Assembly (NCBI GenBank): GCA_017463225.1
Contig: JAFTPO010000051.1
Coordinates: 1-64,000, forward strand
Origin: Lachnospiraceae bacterium
GTDB taxonomy: Bacteria > Bacillota > Clostridia > Lachnospirales > Lachnospiraceae
Direction of reading: 5' to 3'
DNA: 64,000 nucleotides
The notes below the pieces were generated by a model, which saw only the letters and a list, made by a program, of their open reading frames with translations, searched no databases and was not told where the DNA came from. Below are positions 24,883-33,747 of this stretch, piece after piece (the stretch's first letter is position 1; each line of letters opens with the position of its first letter). Both the position numbers and the translations under genes were made by a program.

Positions 24883-26748
24883 ATGATAAAAGTGCCAAGG
24901 AAAAAGAACAATCCAAATATAAACGAATATATAAATGATAAAGAATATATATGTAATAAGTACGTAATTAAGAGCTTTGCTATAACTATGTATATTTTTA
25001 CATTGGTATTATTGTTGAATTTATTAGGAATATTCACCGTTAATCAAAGGGTTATGGTTAGTGGTTATGTTGTTTGTCTTATAGTATATATTGTTATGTT
25101 GTTGGTTCTTAAGAAACTGACTCTGGATAATCCAAAGACTAAATATTTTATGCTGTTTATTATTGTGGTTATGTTTACGATTATGGGAGTATCTGTAACT
25201 TATCACGCGGTGCTCATATCTTTGTTGCAATTTTTGTATGCATCAATATATTCTTCAAAAAAGGTATTAAATTATGTTTATATATTAACAGTAATAAGCA
25301 CATTTTTAGTTGTTTATTTGGGATATTATGTAGGGCTTTGTGATGCAAATATGACATTGTTAACCACAGATCGTCTGCAGGATTATGTGGTTGATGGTCA
25401 GTTTGCATTGACGCAGGTTAATGAGAACCCAATGATTACACTGTTCTTATTCTTTGTGTTGCCTAGGTGTCTTATTTACATAGCTTATGTGTTCATATGC
25501 AATAATATATTTACTATAGTTAGCGAAAGTATAGAACGTGCAAAGCTAGCAGATGAGCTTGCTAAGGCTAAGGAGGAGGCAGATAAGGCTAATCAGGCTA
25601 AGACCAGATTTCTCGCCAGAATGTCTCATGAAATAAGAACTCCTATCAATGCTGTTATAGGTATGAATGAGATGATAATAAGAGAAAGTAAAGAGGAAAA
25701 TATCAAGAAGTATGCTTCTGACGTGAAGGACTCTTCTAATGTACTGCTTAATATAATCAATGAAATCTTAGATGCATCTAAGATAGAGTCAGGTATGATG
25801 GAGCTTGCTCCGGCTAGATACAAGCTGGATAGCTTTCTTAATGACCTGTATAATATGATTAATCTTAGAGCAACTAATAAAGGATTAAAGCTAGTTTTTG
25901 ATATTGATCCGAAGCTACCTAGTGAGTATTTTGGTGATGATAGATGTATTAGACAGGTACTTACCAATCTGCTTACCAATGCGGTTAAATATACTAACGA
26001 AGGTATGGTTAAACTTTCTGTAAGTGGAACTATTCAAGGCGATACTGCCACACTTCGTTATATAGTTAAAGATACAGGAATTGGTTTTAAACCTGAGGAT
26101 ATAGAAAACATTTATGGAGAGTTTAAGAGATTTGATCTTTCTAGAAATAGAGATGTAGAAGGTTCAGGCCTTGGCATGAATATTGTACAGTCTTTACTTA
26201 AGCTTATGGGAAGCCAGCTTAAGATAGAAAGTGAGTACGAAAAGGGAAGTGAATTTTCCTTTGTTATAGAGCAGGAAATAACCAATGCTGAGCCTATAGG
26301 AGATTACAAGAAAAGTATTGAGAAAATGGCTGTCAAGGAGGCAGATAGTATTAAGTTTGTAGCTCCAGAGGCAAGGATTCTAGTGGTGGATGACAACATT
26401 ATGAATCTCAAGGTTTTCTCTAAACTGATTAGTCATGTAGAGGCTGAAATAACAGAGGTAGATAGTGGTAAGAAATGTTTGGAGCTTCTAAAGGATAATT
26501 GCTATGACATTATCTTTTTAGACCATATGATGCCAGAGATGGATGGTATAGAAACCCTTCATCATATAAAGGAGGAAAGGCTTGCTATAGGAACCCCAAT
26601 TATTATGCTTACAGCAAATGCCATAGCAGGAGATAGGGAGATGTATCTTGAGGAAGGCTTTGATGATTTTATATCCAAACCGGTTATGCCAAAGGCTTTA
26701 GATGAGATGTTAATACAATATTTGAAGGATAAGGTGATATATCAGTAA
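24883..26748 (+). CDS. Hybrid sensor histidine kinase with C-terminal receiver
   Basis: 621 residues. About six membrane helices (residues 28-210) are followed by a coiled linker (ADELAKAKEEADKANQAKTR). The HisKA domain has the H-box FLARMSHEIRTPINAV, with acceptor His near 249. HATPase_c shows N-box IRQVLTNLLTNAVKYT near 362 and G-box GSGLGMNIVQ near 427. A receiver at about 500-615 has ARILVVDDN, phospho-Asp in IIFLDHMMPEMDG and the Lys of FISKPV. No DNA-binding output is fused, so the signal must pass to a separate protein. The ribosome site is poor (AAAGG two bases before ATG), leaving some doubt about the start. Monocistronic. Confidence 0.9.
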   Translation: MIKVPRKKNNPNINEYINDKEYICNKYVIKSFAITMYIFTLVLLLNLLGIFTVNQRVMVSGYVVCLIVYIVMLLVLKKLTLDNPKTKYFMLFIIVVMFTIMGVSVTYHAVLISLLQFLYASIYSSKKVLNYVYILTVISTFLVVYLGYYVGLCDANMTLLTTDRLQDYVVDGQFALTQVNENPMITLFLFFVLPRCLIYIAYVFICNNIFTIVSESIERAKLADELAKAKEEADKANQAKTRFLARMSHEIRTPINAVIGMNEMIIRESKEENIKKYASDVKDSSNVLLNIINEILDASKIESGMMELAPARYKLDSFLNDLYNMINLRATNKGLKLVFDIDPKLPSEYFGDDRCIRQVLTNLLTNAVKYTNEGMVKLSVSGTIQGDTATLRYIVKDTGIGFKPEDIENIYGEFKRFDLSRNRDVEGSGLGMNIVQSLLKLMGSQLKIESEYEKGSEFSFVIEQEITNAEPIGDYKKSIEKMAVKEADSIKFVAPEARILVVDDNIMNLKVFSKLISHVEAEITEVDSGKKCLELLKDNCYDIIFLDHMMPEMDGIETLHHIKEERLAIGTPIIMLTANAIAGDREMYLEEGFDDFISKPVMPKALDEMLIQYLKDKVIYQ

Positions 26749-26755
26749 TATAAGG

Positions 26756-26787
26756 AAAAGAACAGAGAAAACTCTGTTCTTTTTTTG
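26756..26787 (+). terminator. Terminator of the hybrid kinase gene
   Basis: 12-bp stem AAAAGAACAGAG/CTCTGTTCTTTT, AAAA loop, T-rich tail. Confidence 0.92.
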
Positions 26788-26805
26788 TCGAAATCCTTAT
26801 AACCC

Positions 26806-26870
26806 TTTGCCAGCCCTTAACCAAATCCATATACCCTTTAGCCACATATTTACCAACCTAATGCTATAAT
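26806..26870 (+). promoter_or_regulatory. Pho-box-like repeat array and promoter of the phosphate permease gene
   Basis: TTTGCC (26806), TTAACC (26817), TTAGCC (26838) and TTTACC (26849) recur on an 11-base helical-turn spacing, with the 26828 position degenerate. They precede an extended -10 TGCTATAAT (26862-26870) that has no good -35. PhoP boxes of Bacillus are TT-A-A repeats of the same period placed upstream of the -10. Confidence 0.5.
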
Positions 26871-26931
26871 TCAATTGGGACTAAAAATTTATTGGTAAAA
26901 AAATCATAGAGAAAGGATTACATATTAAAGT

Positions 26932-27981
26932 ATGAGCATTATGGACTTTATCAGTCAGATGGTTGCGAATCCCATGCTACTTGTGTCAACTATTCTGACC
27001 TTGGGTGTTATTTTAGTCAATGGGTGGACAGATGCACCAAATGCAATTGCTACATGCGTTTCTACCAGAGCTATAAACGTGCGAAAAGCTATTATTATGG
27101 CAGCGGTATTTAATTTTTTTGGTGTACTGATTATGACATCTATCAATGCATCTGTGGCATTTACCATATATAATATGGTAGATTTTGGTGGTGATTCTAA
27201 ATTGGCGCTTATAGCACTTTGTGCGGCTATGGCGGCCATAGTAATTTGGGCTACTGCAGCCTGGTATTTTGGAATTCCTACAAGTGAGAGTCATGCTCTT
27301 ATTGCAGGCATATCAGGGGCTGCAGTTGCTATACAAAATAGCTTTTCGGGAATCAATGGTGGAGAGTGGATAAAGGTCCTTTATGGAATAGGTTTATCTA
27401 CATTGTTGGGATTCGGTCTGGGATATGTATCATCCAAGCTTACAGTGGCTATATTTAGGAAAAAAAACCGTCTTAAATCTGAGAAATTCTTCTCAGGGGC
27501 GCAGGTTGCAGGTGGAGCTGCTATGGCATTTATGCACGGAGCCCAGGATGGACAAAAGTTTATGGCAATATTTTTACTGGGAGCGGCCATGGCTGGTGGA
27601 CAGGCTTCAGCATCTAGCTTTGTGGTTCCGGTGTGGCTTATGATACTTTGTTCTGCTGTTATGGGATTGGGAACATCCATAGGGGGGTATAGGATTATAA
27701 AGTCGGTTGGTATGGATATGGTAAAGCTTAAACCCTACCAGGGCTTTGCGGCGGATTTTTCAGCTACCATATGCTTGCTTCTTTCTTCTCTTACAGGTAT
27801 TCCTGTGAGTACTACTCACACCAAGACAACTGCTATTATGGGTGTGGGTGCTGCAAGAAGAATCAGCAATGTTAATTGGTCAGTGGTAAAAGAATTGGTG
27901 TTAACCTGGGTATTTACATTTCCGGGTTGCGGTTTGTTAGGCTTTGGAATGGCAAAGTTATTTTTGATGATATTTGCATAG
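26932..27981 (+). CDS. pit: Inorganic phosphate transporter, PiT family
   Basis: 349-residue polytopic membrane protein of the low-affinity H+/metal-phosphate symport family. The PiT signature is duplicated in inverted halves: GWTDAPNAIATCVSTRA at about 31 and MHGAQDGQKFMA near 203, plus GIPTSESHAL and GIPVSTTHTKTTAIMG, the repeated Ser/Thr-His phosphate loops. The ribosome site (AAAGGA) lies 14 bases upstream, a poor spacing, but an in-frame stop just before the ATG excludes longer forms. It is followed after 16 bases by a DUF47 protein, the usual PiT accessory. The phased repeats upstream suggest phosphate-starvation control. Confidence 0.93.
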   Translation: MSIMDFISQMVANPMLLVSTILTLGVILVNGWTDAPNAIATCVSTRAINVRKAIIMAAVFNFFGVLIMTSINASVAFTIYNMVDFGGDSKLALIALCAAMAAIVIWATAAWYFGIPTSESHALIAGISGAAVAIQNSFSGINGGEWIKVLYGIGLSTLLGFGLGYVSSKLTVAIFRKKNRLKSEKFFSGAQVAGGAAMAFMHGAQDGQKFMAIFLLGAAMAGGQASASSFVVPVWLMILCSAVMGLGTSIGGYRIIKSVGMDMVKLKPYQGFAADFSATICLLLSSLTGIPVSTTHTKTTAIMGVGAARRISNVNWSVVKELVLTWVFTFPGCGLLGFGMAKLFLMIFA

Positions 27982-27997
27982 GGAGGTTGTATTAATT

Positions 27998-28618
27998 ATG
28001 GCAAAGAAGAACAATGATTATTTTGAACTTATAAAGAAGCAGACTACTTGCTGTGTAGAGGCTTCTAATCTTTTGGAGGAGATATTGTGTAAATTTCAAG
28101 CTAGCAATATAAGTGAGTATAGAGATAGAATGCATGAGATAGAGCATAGAGCAGATGGAGTTCATCATGATATTTTGAATAAGCTTTCCACAGAGTTCAT
28201 AACTCCTATTGACCAGGAGGATATTCTTCGCTTGGTGCAGATTATAGATGACATTACAGATGCATTAGATGAGGTTATTCTCGATATGTATATGTATCAT
28301 ATAAAAATAATACCTGATAGAACAGCTGAGCTGTCTAAAATCGTAAATAGATGTGTAAAGGCCCTTGATGAGGCGGCGGCAGAGCTTAAGAACTTTAAGA
28401 AACGTGAAGCTTTACATTCCTTACTTGTAAAGGTAAATGATATTGAGACAGAGGCTGATTATGTCTATATTGAGGCTTTATATAAGCTTTTTGAAGAAAA
28501 TGTGGATGGTAAAACCTTAACAGGAGCTAAGGCAGTTTATGAAGCTTTAGAGAGCTGCTGTGATTTGTGTGAAAATGCGGCAGATATTATAGAACAGGTT
28601 GTGATTAAGAATACATAG
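27998..28618 (+). CDS. DUF47/PhoU-like PiT accessory protein
   Basis: 206 residues, all-helical, cytoplasmic. It resembles the YkaA/DUF47 family of PhoU-related proteins: MHEIEHRADGVHHDILNKL with conserved acidic/His pattern, IDQEDILRLVQIIDDITDALDEV in the centre, and a mirrored IETEADYVYIEAL and CCDLCENAADIIEQ towards the end, consistent with two three-helix bundles that bind metal ions. DUF47 genes habitually sit beside pit genes and are thought to gate them. GGGAGG 8 bases before ATG 27998 fixes the start. Confidence 0.9.
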   Translation: MAKKNNDYFELIKKQTTCCVEASNLLEEILCKFQASNISEYRDRMHEIEHRADGVHHDILNKLSTEFITPIDQEDILRLVQIIDDITDALDEVILDMYMYHIKIIPDRTAELSKIVNRCVKALDEAAAELKNFKKREALHSLLVKVNDIETEADYVYIEALYKLFEENVDGKTLTGAKAVYEALESCCDLCENAADIIEQVVIKNT

Positions 28619-28681
28619 TATAATTCTTCGAGGAAAGTTAAAACATGGTTAAGTTTATGTGAAATTCTTGTAAAATCCATC

Positions 28682-28710
28682 TTGCCACTTTTTGTCAAAT
28701 AATATAATAT
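28682..28710 (+). promoter_or_regulatory. Candidate promoter of the Na/Pi cotransporter gene
   Basis: TTGCCA, 17 bases, TAATAT (or TATAAT at 15 bases). Upstream T-rich words recur every 11 bases from 28638, loosely resembling the array before the PiT gene. Confidence 0.45.
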
Positions 28711-28744
28711 ATTGTAGCGGGGATTTTTACCAACCCGCTACAAT
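28711..28744 (+). promoter_or_regulatory. Leader hairpin of the Na/Pi cotransporter mRNA
   Basis: Perfect 11-bp stem ATTGTAGCGGG/CCCGCTACAAT with a 12-base loop. It sits at the predicted transcript 5' end, 26 bases before the start codon, and lacks a T tail. It may stabilise the mRNA or bind a regulator. Confidence 0.5.
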
Positions 28745-28769
28745 TTATTATACGAAGAGGATTAAAAGT

Positions 28770-30569
28770 ATGGATACGATTTTGATGATTATTAAGCTTC
28801 TCGGTGGTCTTGCCATGTTTTTGTATGGTATGGAGATTATGGGAGATGGCTTGAAGCAGGGTTCAGGTAATACCCTAAAGAATGTATTAGGTAAGCTTAC
28901 TCAGAACGCTTTGCTTGGAGTTGTAACAGGTGCTCTTGTTACAGCTGTTATTCAGAGTTCAACAGCAACTATAGTGCTAACAGTTGGTTTGATTGGAGCT
29001 GGAATTCTTAATCTACGTCAGGCAGTAAGCATTGTACTCGGTGCTAATATTGGTACCACTGTCACAGCTCAGATTATAAGACTGATGGATATAGATTCGT
29101 CTGGTGGTTCAATACTTACATTTTTTAAGCCAGACACACTTGCGCCTATAGCACTTATTATAGGTATTATATGTGTTATGTTTATAAAAAAAGAAGCTAG
29201 TAAGAATGTTGGTATGATAGCTTTAGGCTTTGGTATTCTATTTATGGGACTTTTGGGAATGACTGATGCTGTTGAGCCACTTTCAAGCTCTAAAGCATTT
29301 GCTGATATTCTGGGTAGATTCTCAGATATGCCATTTCTTGGTATTATCACAGGTCTTGTGCTTACTGTTATAGTACAGAGCTCATCAGCTATGGTTGGTA
29401 TACTTCAGGCACTTTCTTCTACTGGGGCTATGACCTTTGAACTTGTATATCCAATTATTATGGGTATAAATCTTGGTACTTGTGTAACTACAGCCTTGGT
29501 GTGCTCCATAGGCTCATCTAAGGATGCTAAGCGTACAGGTATTGTACATATCGTATTTAATACAATAGGAACTATACTTTTTATGATTGTTATGACAATC
29601 TTAAGAAATGTAGGCTTTATGCCTAATATGTGGGAGGGAGTAGTAGACAGTGGTATTATTGCCAACTTCCAGACTATATTTAATCTTGTAACTGCTATTG
29701 TGTTGCTTCCATTTACCGGACTTTTGGTTAAGATAGCATGTGCAATAGTATCAGATGACGAGCCAGAGCCAGAGATTGAGTATCCAGAGCTTGCTGCCCT
29801 TGATACAAAGCTTATGATGACACCAGCCCTTGCTCTTTCGGCTGTTGATAAATTCGCAATTAATATGGCTAAGATAGCTCAGGAGAACATAACACTCAGC
29901 TTAAATCAGTTCAAGGAATATGACCCTGAGGTGTCAAAGCAGATTAACTTATCAGAGGATAAGCTGGATTGCTTTACAGATAAGGCTGATAATTATCTTA
30001 TAGAATTGTCTAATCAGATAGTAAATAATAGCGATAAGCGACTTCACAGTATGCTTATGCAGTGTATACGTGATATAGAGAGAATTGGTGATTACGCTAC
30101 TAACTTTGATGAACTGGCTAAGAAAAAGTCAGAAACAGAGGTTAAGTTCTCTAAGAATGCTAAGAAGGAATTTGCAATATTAACAGATGCTATCAATGAG
30201 ATAATCAGACTTACCATTGAGGCTATGAGTGATGAGAATGATTATGTGGCAAGACGTATTGAACCTCTTGAAGAGGTTATCGATGATATGGTTCTTCTCC
30301 TTAAAAATCGTCATACAGACCGCTTATGTAAGGGTGTATGCTCCATCAATGGTGGACTAATATTTATGGATATTCTTACATATCTTGAGAGAGCGGCGGA
30401 CCAGTGTTCAACTATTGCTATGCTTTTGCTTGGTAAGAATGATGAAGAAATTGCACAGAATCATCATCTCTATATTCAAGAGCTTCATGCATCAGCTGAA
30501 CAGTCTTACCTTGCTGAGCAGGAGAATCGTAAGGCACAGTATCTTACACCACTTAAGAATTTAAAATAA
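28770..30569 (+). CDS. Na+/phosphate cotransporter (NptA family) with PhoU-like tail
   Basis: 599 residues. Two inverted membrane repeats, each with the QSSTA/QSSSA signature, lie at about residues 61-75 (VIQSSTATIVLTVG) and 200-215 (IVQSSSAMVGIL). GANIGTTVTA and GINLGTCVTTA are the matched loops. About eight helices run to residue 320. The C-terminal 240 residues are a helical PhoU-like domain (CIRDIERIGDYATNFDELA and LERAADQCSTIAMLLL). AAGAGGA before ATG 28770 is used; an upstream in-frame ATG would add residues translated from the leader hairpin. It complements the PiT/DUF47 pair in phosphate uptake. Confidence 0.92.
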   Translation: MDTILMIIKLLGGLAMFLYGMEIMGDGLKQGSGNTLKNVLGKLTQNALLGVVTGALVTAVIQSSTATIVLTVGLIGAGILNLRQAVSIVLGANIGTTVTAQIIRLMDIDSSGGSILTFFKPDTLAPIALIIGIICVMFIKKEASKNVGMIALGFGILFMGLLGMTDAVEPLSSSKAFADILGRFSDMPFLGIITGLVLTVIVQSSSAMVGILQALSSTGAMTFELVYPIIMGINLGTCVTTALVCSIGSSKDAKRTGIVHIVFNTIGTILFMIVMTILRNVGFMPNMWEGVVDSGIIANFQTIFNLVTAIVLLPFTGLLVKIACAIVSDDEPEPEIEYPELAALDTKLMMTPALALSAVDKFAINMAKIAQENITLSLNQFKEYDPEVSKQINLSEDKLDCFTDKADNYLIELSNQIVNNSDKRLHSMLMQCIRDIERIGDYATNFDELAKKKSETEVKFSKNAKKEFAILTDAINEIIRLTIEAMSDENDYVARRIEPLEEVIDDMVLLLKNRHTDRLCKGVCSINGGLIFMDILTYLERAADQCSTIAMLLLGKNDEEIAQNHHLYIQELHASAEQSYLAEQENRKAQYLTPLKNLK

Positions 30570-30586
30570 TAAAAATGTATTCATAT

Positions 30587-30630
30587 ATCCCCATTTTGTA
30601 GTATAATATGCAAAATGGGGATTTGTTTTG
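30587..30630 (+). terminator. Terminator of the Na/Pi cotransporter gene
   Basis: 12-bp perfect stem ATCCCCATTTTG/CAAAATGGGGAT followed by TTGTTTTG. A TATAAT word lies in its loop. Confidence 0.75.
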
Positions 30631-30679
30631 TGAGACAATCCCTGGGTGAGTATATTTGACTAACGAGAGGCAGATTAAT

Positions 30680-32281
30680 ATGGAATTTAAACCGAACAAC
30701 ATATGTAAAAAGATAGTCATATTGGTGTATACTTTGGCGATGTTTTGTATTTATCCCGTAATAGTAGATAATGCATATTTTAATATTACCATAACTAAGA
30801 CTAATTTTTTCTTAGGAGCAGGCAAGGTGTTTTTGGTGGCATTTATAGTTGCTGTGTTCGCAGATATGATTATACATGAGACCTTTGACATAGAGGATAA
30901 ATTCTTTATTGATGATTCTAGGAGATTCTTTATGAAACCTGGATTCTGGATGGAGCTTTTTATTCTCGCTAATGTTATGGCATGGTATATGGATGATTGT
31001 AGCAAGCAGGCTATAAGTGGAGAAAATGCCAGATACATGGGCCTTGAGATGTACCTGATAATAGGGGTAGTGTTCTTATGTATAGCTCGAATTAGTGATA
31101 TATCGAAGATTTCCATCGTTGCTTTTGCTTTTGTAACTGCATATACATATGTCGTTGGCATAGTACAGCATCTGGAGATAGATGTACAGTACTGGAGTAC
31201 AGGCAGACAATCTGTATTCGAGTTTATGCATTATAGAGAGAGACTAAGTGATAATCAATTTGACATCTATATGTCTACCTTTGGCAATATTAATATTTTT
31301 TCCAGCTTTATTGTTATTAGTTTATGCCTGTTTTTGGGATTGTTTATCTTTACAGATGTTTTGTATCTTAAGTTGGTTGCAGGAACTGTTGTTGTACTTG
31401 GGGGAACATCTCTTATGATAGCCAACTCCGATTCTGGTTATATTGGAGTGGCGGGAGCTGTTTTTGCACTTCTGTTGATTAGCTATAATGCGGAAAGAAT
31501 TAGACATTTTATTGTATCACTCATATTGCTTGCATGCGGTAACCTTTTGGTGGTTTGGCTGAACAATTACGCGGTTAGAGAATACGATAAAAGAGGTGGC
31601 TTTGCCCAGGCCTTTGATAGACTGGATTTTGCCTTGGTTATTATTCTTGCATTGGGTTTGTTGTACGTATTGGTTAGATATTTGGGAACAAAATACAATA
31701 GTAAGCTCAAGGAGGCAAATAAGAAAAAGGTTACTGGTTTTATATCTGTGGCAACTGCTGTTGTAGGACTTGTGACAATTGTTGCAGGAAATGCTATGGG
31801 TATAGGTATATTTACTTTTAATGATAAATGGGGAACCTACCGTGGCTTTGTGTGGAGCAGAGCGTGGAATATTTTCTGCGATGCACCTATAATTAATAAG
31901 CTATTTGGATATGGAAATGAAAGCTTTGGTACATATATGAATGCTTATTATTATGAGGATATGAAGGAGATTGTTGGAAGACTATATGACAACGCCCATA
32001 ATGAGTTGTTACAGTATTTAATTACGCTGGGCATATTTGGTGTAATTGCATATGTGGGATTGTTTTTATCCAGTGTGATTTATATGCTAAAATATGGAAA
32101 GCAAAACTATATGGTTTACGCTTTTCTTGTGGCAACAGTGGGATATTTTGTTCAATCGCTAATTAATCTTAATCAGCCTATTACTACACCACTTTATTTT
32201 GTAATTATGGCATTGGGTGTGGGATACACAACATATCTAAGAAAGCAGGACGGAGATTATGACCAAATTTCTAGTAAGTAA
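30680..32281 (+). CDS. O-antigen ligase/polymerase-like membrane protein
   Basis: 533 residues with roughly a dozen hydrophobic helices across the whole length. The long external loop in the second half ends in DNAHNELLQYLITLGIFGV, the His-containing motif of the Wzy/WaaL ligase superfamily. NSDSGYIGVAGAVFALL is the other conserved piece. Such proteins polymerise or transfer polysaccharide units at the cell surface; the acceptor cannot be guessed and no glycosyltransferase genes lie nearby. The start uses GAGAGG 10 bases before ATG 30680. The 3' end overlaps the CDF gene by 23 bases. Confidence 0.82.
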   Translation: MEFKPNNICKKIVILVYTLAMFCIYPVIVDNAYFNITITKTNFFLGAGKVFLVAFIVAVFADMIIHETFDIEDKFFIDDSRRFFMKPGFWMELFILANVMAWYMDDCSKQAISGENARYMGLEMYLIIGVVFLCIARISDISKISIVAFAFVTAYTYVVGIVQHLEIDVQYWSTGRQSVFEFMHYRERLSDNQFDIYMSTFGNINIFSSFIVISLCLFLGLFIFTDVLYLKLVAGTVVVLGGTSLMIANSDSGYIGVAGAVFALLLISYNAERIRHFIVSLILLACGNLLVVWLNNYAVREYDKRGGFAQAFDRLDFALVIILALGLLYVLVRYLGTKYNSKLKEANKKKVTGFISVATAVVGLVTIVAGNAMGIGIFTFNDKWGTYRGFVWSRAWNIFCDAPIINKLFGYGNESFGTYMNAYYYEDMKEIVGRLYDNAHNELLQYLITLGIFGVIAYVGLFLSSVIYMLKYGKQNYMVYAFLVATVGYFVQSLINLNQPITTPLYFVIMALGVGYTTYLRKQDGDYDQISSK

Positions 32282-33425
32282 GTTTATAAAAGATTATGAT
32301 AATGTGAAGAATACAAGGGTCAGAGAGGCTTATGGAGTGTTAAGCTCCTGGGTTGGTATAATCTGTAATATTCTTCTTTTTATAGCAAAGTTTGTTATAG
32401 GTACATTGGCCAATTCTATTTCTATTGTTTCTGATGGATTTAACAATTTGTCAGACTGTGCATCCTGTGTTGTTACTATGTTTGGTTATAAAATGGCAGC
32501 GAAGCCTGCAGATAAGGATCATCCCTTTGGACATGGCCGTATGGAATATTTGACTTCTCTAATTATAGCTATGGTAATCGTGGTAGTGGGTGTAGAGCTT
32601 TTTACAGGCTCTGTTGATAAAATACTTAATCCAGAGGATATTAAGTTTTCAATAGTTGCCTTGGTAGCATTGATTATATCAATACTTATCAAGCTTTGGA
32701 TGGGATTGTTTAATAGGAAGCTTGGACGTGCTGTTGAAAGTTCAGTTATGCTGGCAACCTCAAAGGATAGTTTAAATGACGTATTAGCCACAGCTGCCAC
32801 ATTGTTTGCTTTGGTTGCATCCTTATTTACTGATGCCCCGCTGGACGGAGTGATGGGTATTATAGTTTCTATGATGATTCTGTTGTCCGGATTTGGAATC
32901 ATTAAGGAGACCGTTGATGAGCTGTTGGGTCAGCCTGCTTCCGCTGAGATGGTGGAGGAGTTAAAGCTTTTAGTGGATGAATGTAGCTGTTCTTTAGGAA
33001 TGCATGATTTGATTATACATAGCTATGGCCCGGGAAATCTAATCGGTAGTGTACATATCGAGGTTGATGGCAAGGGGAATATTATGGACATTCACGATGC
33101 TATAGATGAGCTGGAGAGAAATATTTATGACGAGATGGGAATACGAATGACTGTTCATATGGATCCTGTGGAAACTGATAATGAGAATCTTAAGCTTTGT
33201 AAAGATATGATGGAGGTTATTCTTGCAGATATAGATAAAGAGATTAGCTTTCATGATTTTAGAGTGGTGGCAGGACCTAGTCACACAAATTTGATATTTG
33301 ATTTGGTAATACCTCATGACTGTAAATTAAGTGAGAAGGAACTTAAAGGTAAGATAGACGAGAAGCTGGCGGCTAGAGAGAAAAAATATTATGCAGTTAT
33401 TACCTTTGAGAGAAGCTATTATTAG
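32259..33425 (+). CDS. Cation diffusion facilitator (CDF) family transporter
   Basis: 388 residues; exports divalent metals such as Zn2+, Mn2+ or Fe2+ in exchange for protons. Six membrane helices occupy about residues 25-215. Metal-site motifs are SIVSDGFNNLSDC on helix 2 (Asp residues near 55 and 62) and the cytoplasmic HPFGHGRMEYLTSL near 88. The C-terminal domain (about 220-388) is unusually long, with two ferredoxin-like stretches (IHSYGPGNLIGSVHIEVD). The start has GGAG 4 bases upstream, inside the preceding gene, implying translational coupling. Confidence 0.92.
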   Translation: MTKFLVSKFIKDYDNVKNTRVREAYGVLSSWVGIICNILLFIAKFVIGTLANSISIVSDGFNNLSDCASCVVTMFGYKMAAKPADKDHPFGHGRMEYLTSLIIAMVIVVVGVELFTGSVDKILNPEDIKFSIVALVALIISILIKLWMGLFNRKLGRAVESSVMLATSKDSLNDVLATAATLFALVASLFTDAPLDGVMGIIVSMMILLSGFGIIKETVDELLGQPASAEMVEELKLLVDECSCSLGMHDLIIHSYGPGNLIGSVHIEVDGKGNIMDIHDAIDELERNIYDEMGIRMTVHMDPVETDNENLKLCKDMMEVILADIDKEISFHDFRVVAGPSHTNLIFDLVIPHDCKLSEKELKGKIDEKLAAREKKYYAVITFERSYY

Positions 33426-33434
33426 ATTTTTGGG

Positions 33435-33463
33435 TTTACAAAAGTTGTAAAATGATTTATAAT
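33435..33463 (+). promoter_or_regulatory. Promoter of the tyrS T-box leader
   Basis: TTTACA, 17-base spacer, TATAAT; begins 9 bases after the CDF stop codon. Confidence 0.75.
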
Positions 33464-33479
33464 CGACCTTGGATTTGAT

Positions 33480-33747
33480 ACAAAGGCGATGATGGGAACA
33501 AGTAGTCTGACAAGTAACGCCACAGAAAGTAGCCGGTTGATGAGAGGCGCGGAAATGTTTGGTTGGATGAATACATCCTTGAGCTGCAACCTGAAATAAC
33601 AGTAGGGCTTGACGGAGTGGCACACGTTATAGTGCTAGAGTATTGTGTGATACTTATTAAGGCAGTTATCGTGAGGTGACTGTGAATTAAGGTGGTAACA
33701 CGGAGTTTTCTTCGTCCTTAAGGTTTTTCTTAGGGACGATTTTTTTA
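33480..33747 (+). promoter_or_regulatory. T-box riboswitch leader of tyrS
   Basis: Senses uncharged tRNA and relieves termination of tyrS. Stem I carries the 5' GATGA K-turn/GA motif, AAGTAGTC, an AG-bulge region and, on the 3' side, CTGAAATAAC followed by AGTAGGGCTTGACGG. The antiterminator has AAGGTGGTAACACGG at 33689-33703, a variant of the T-box AAGGTGGTACCGCGG, whose TGGT bulge would pair with the tRNA ACCA end. The terminator stem CGTCCTTAAG/CTTAGGGACG (33713-33738) is followed by seven T. The triplet at the specifier position reads AAC rather than a Tyr codon (see findings). Confidence 0.88.
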
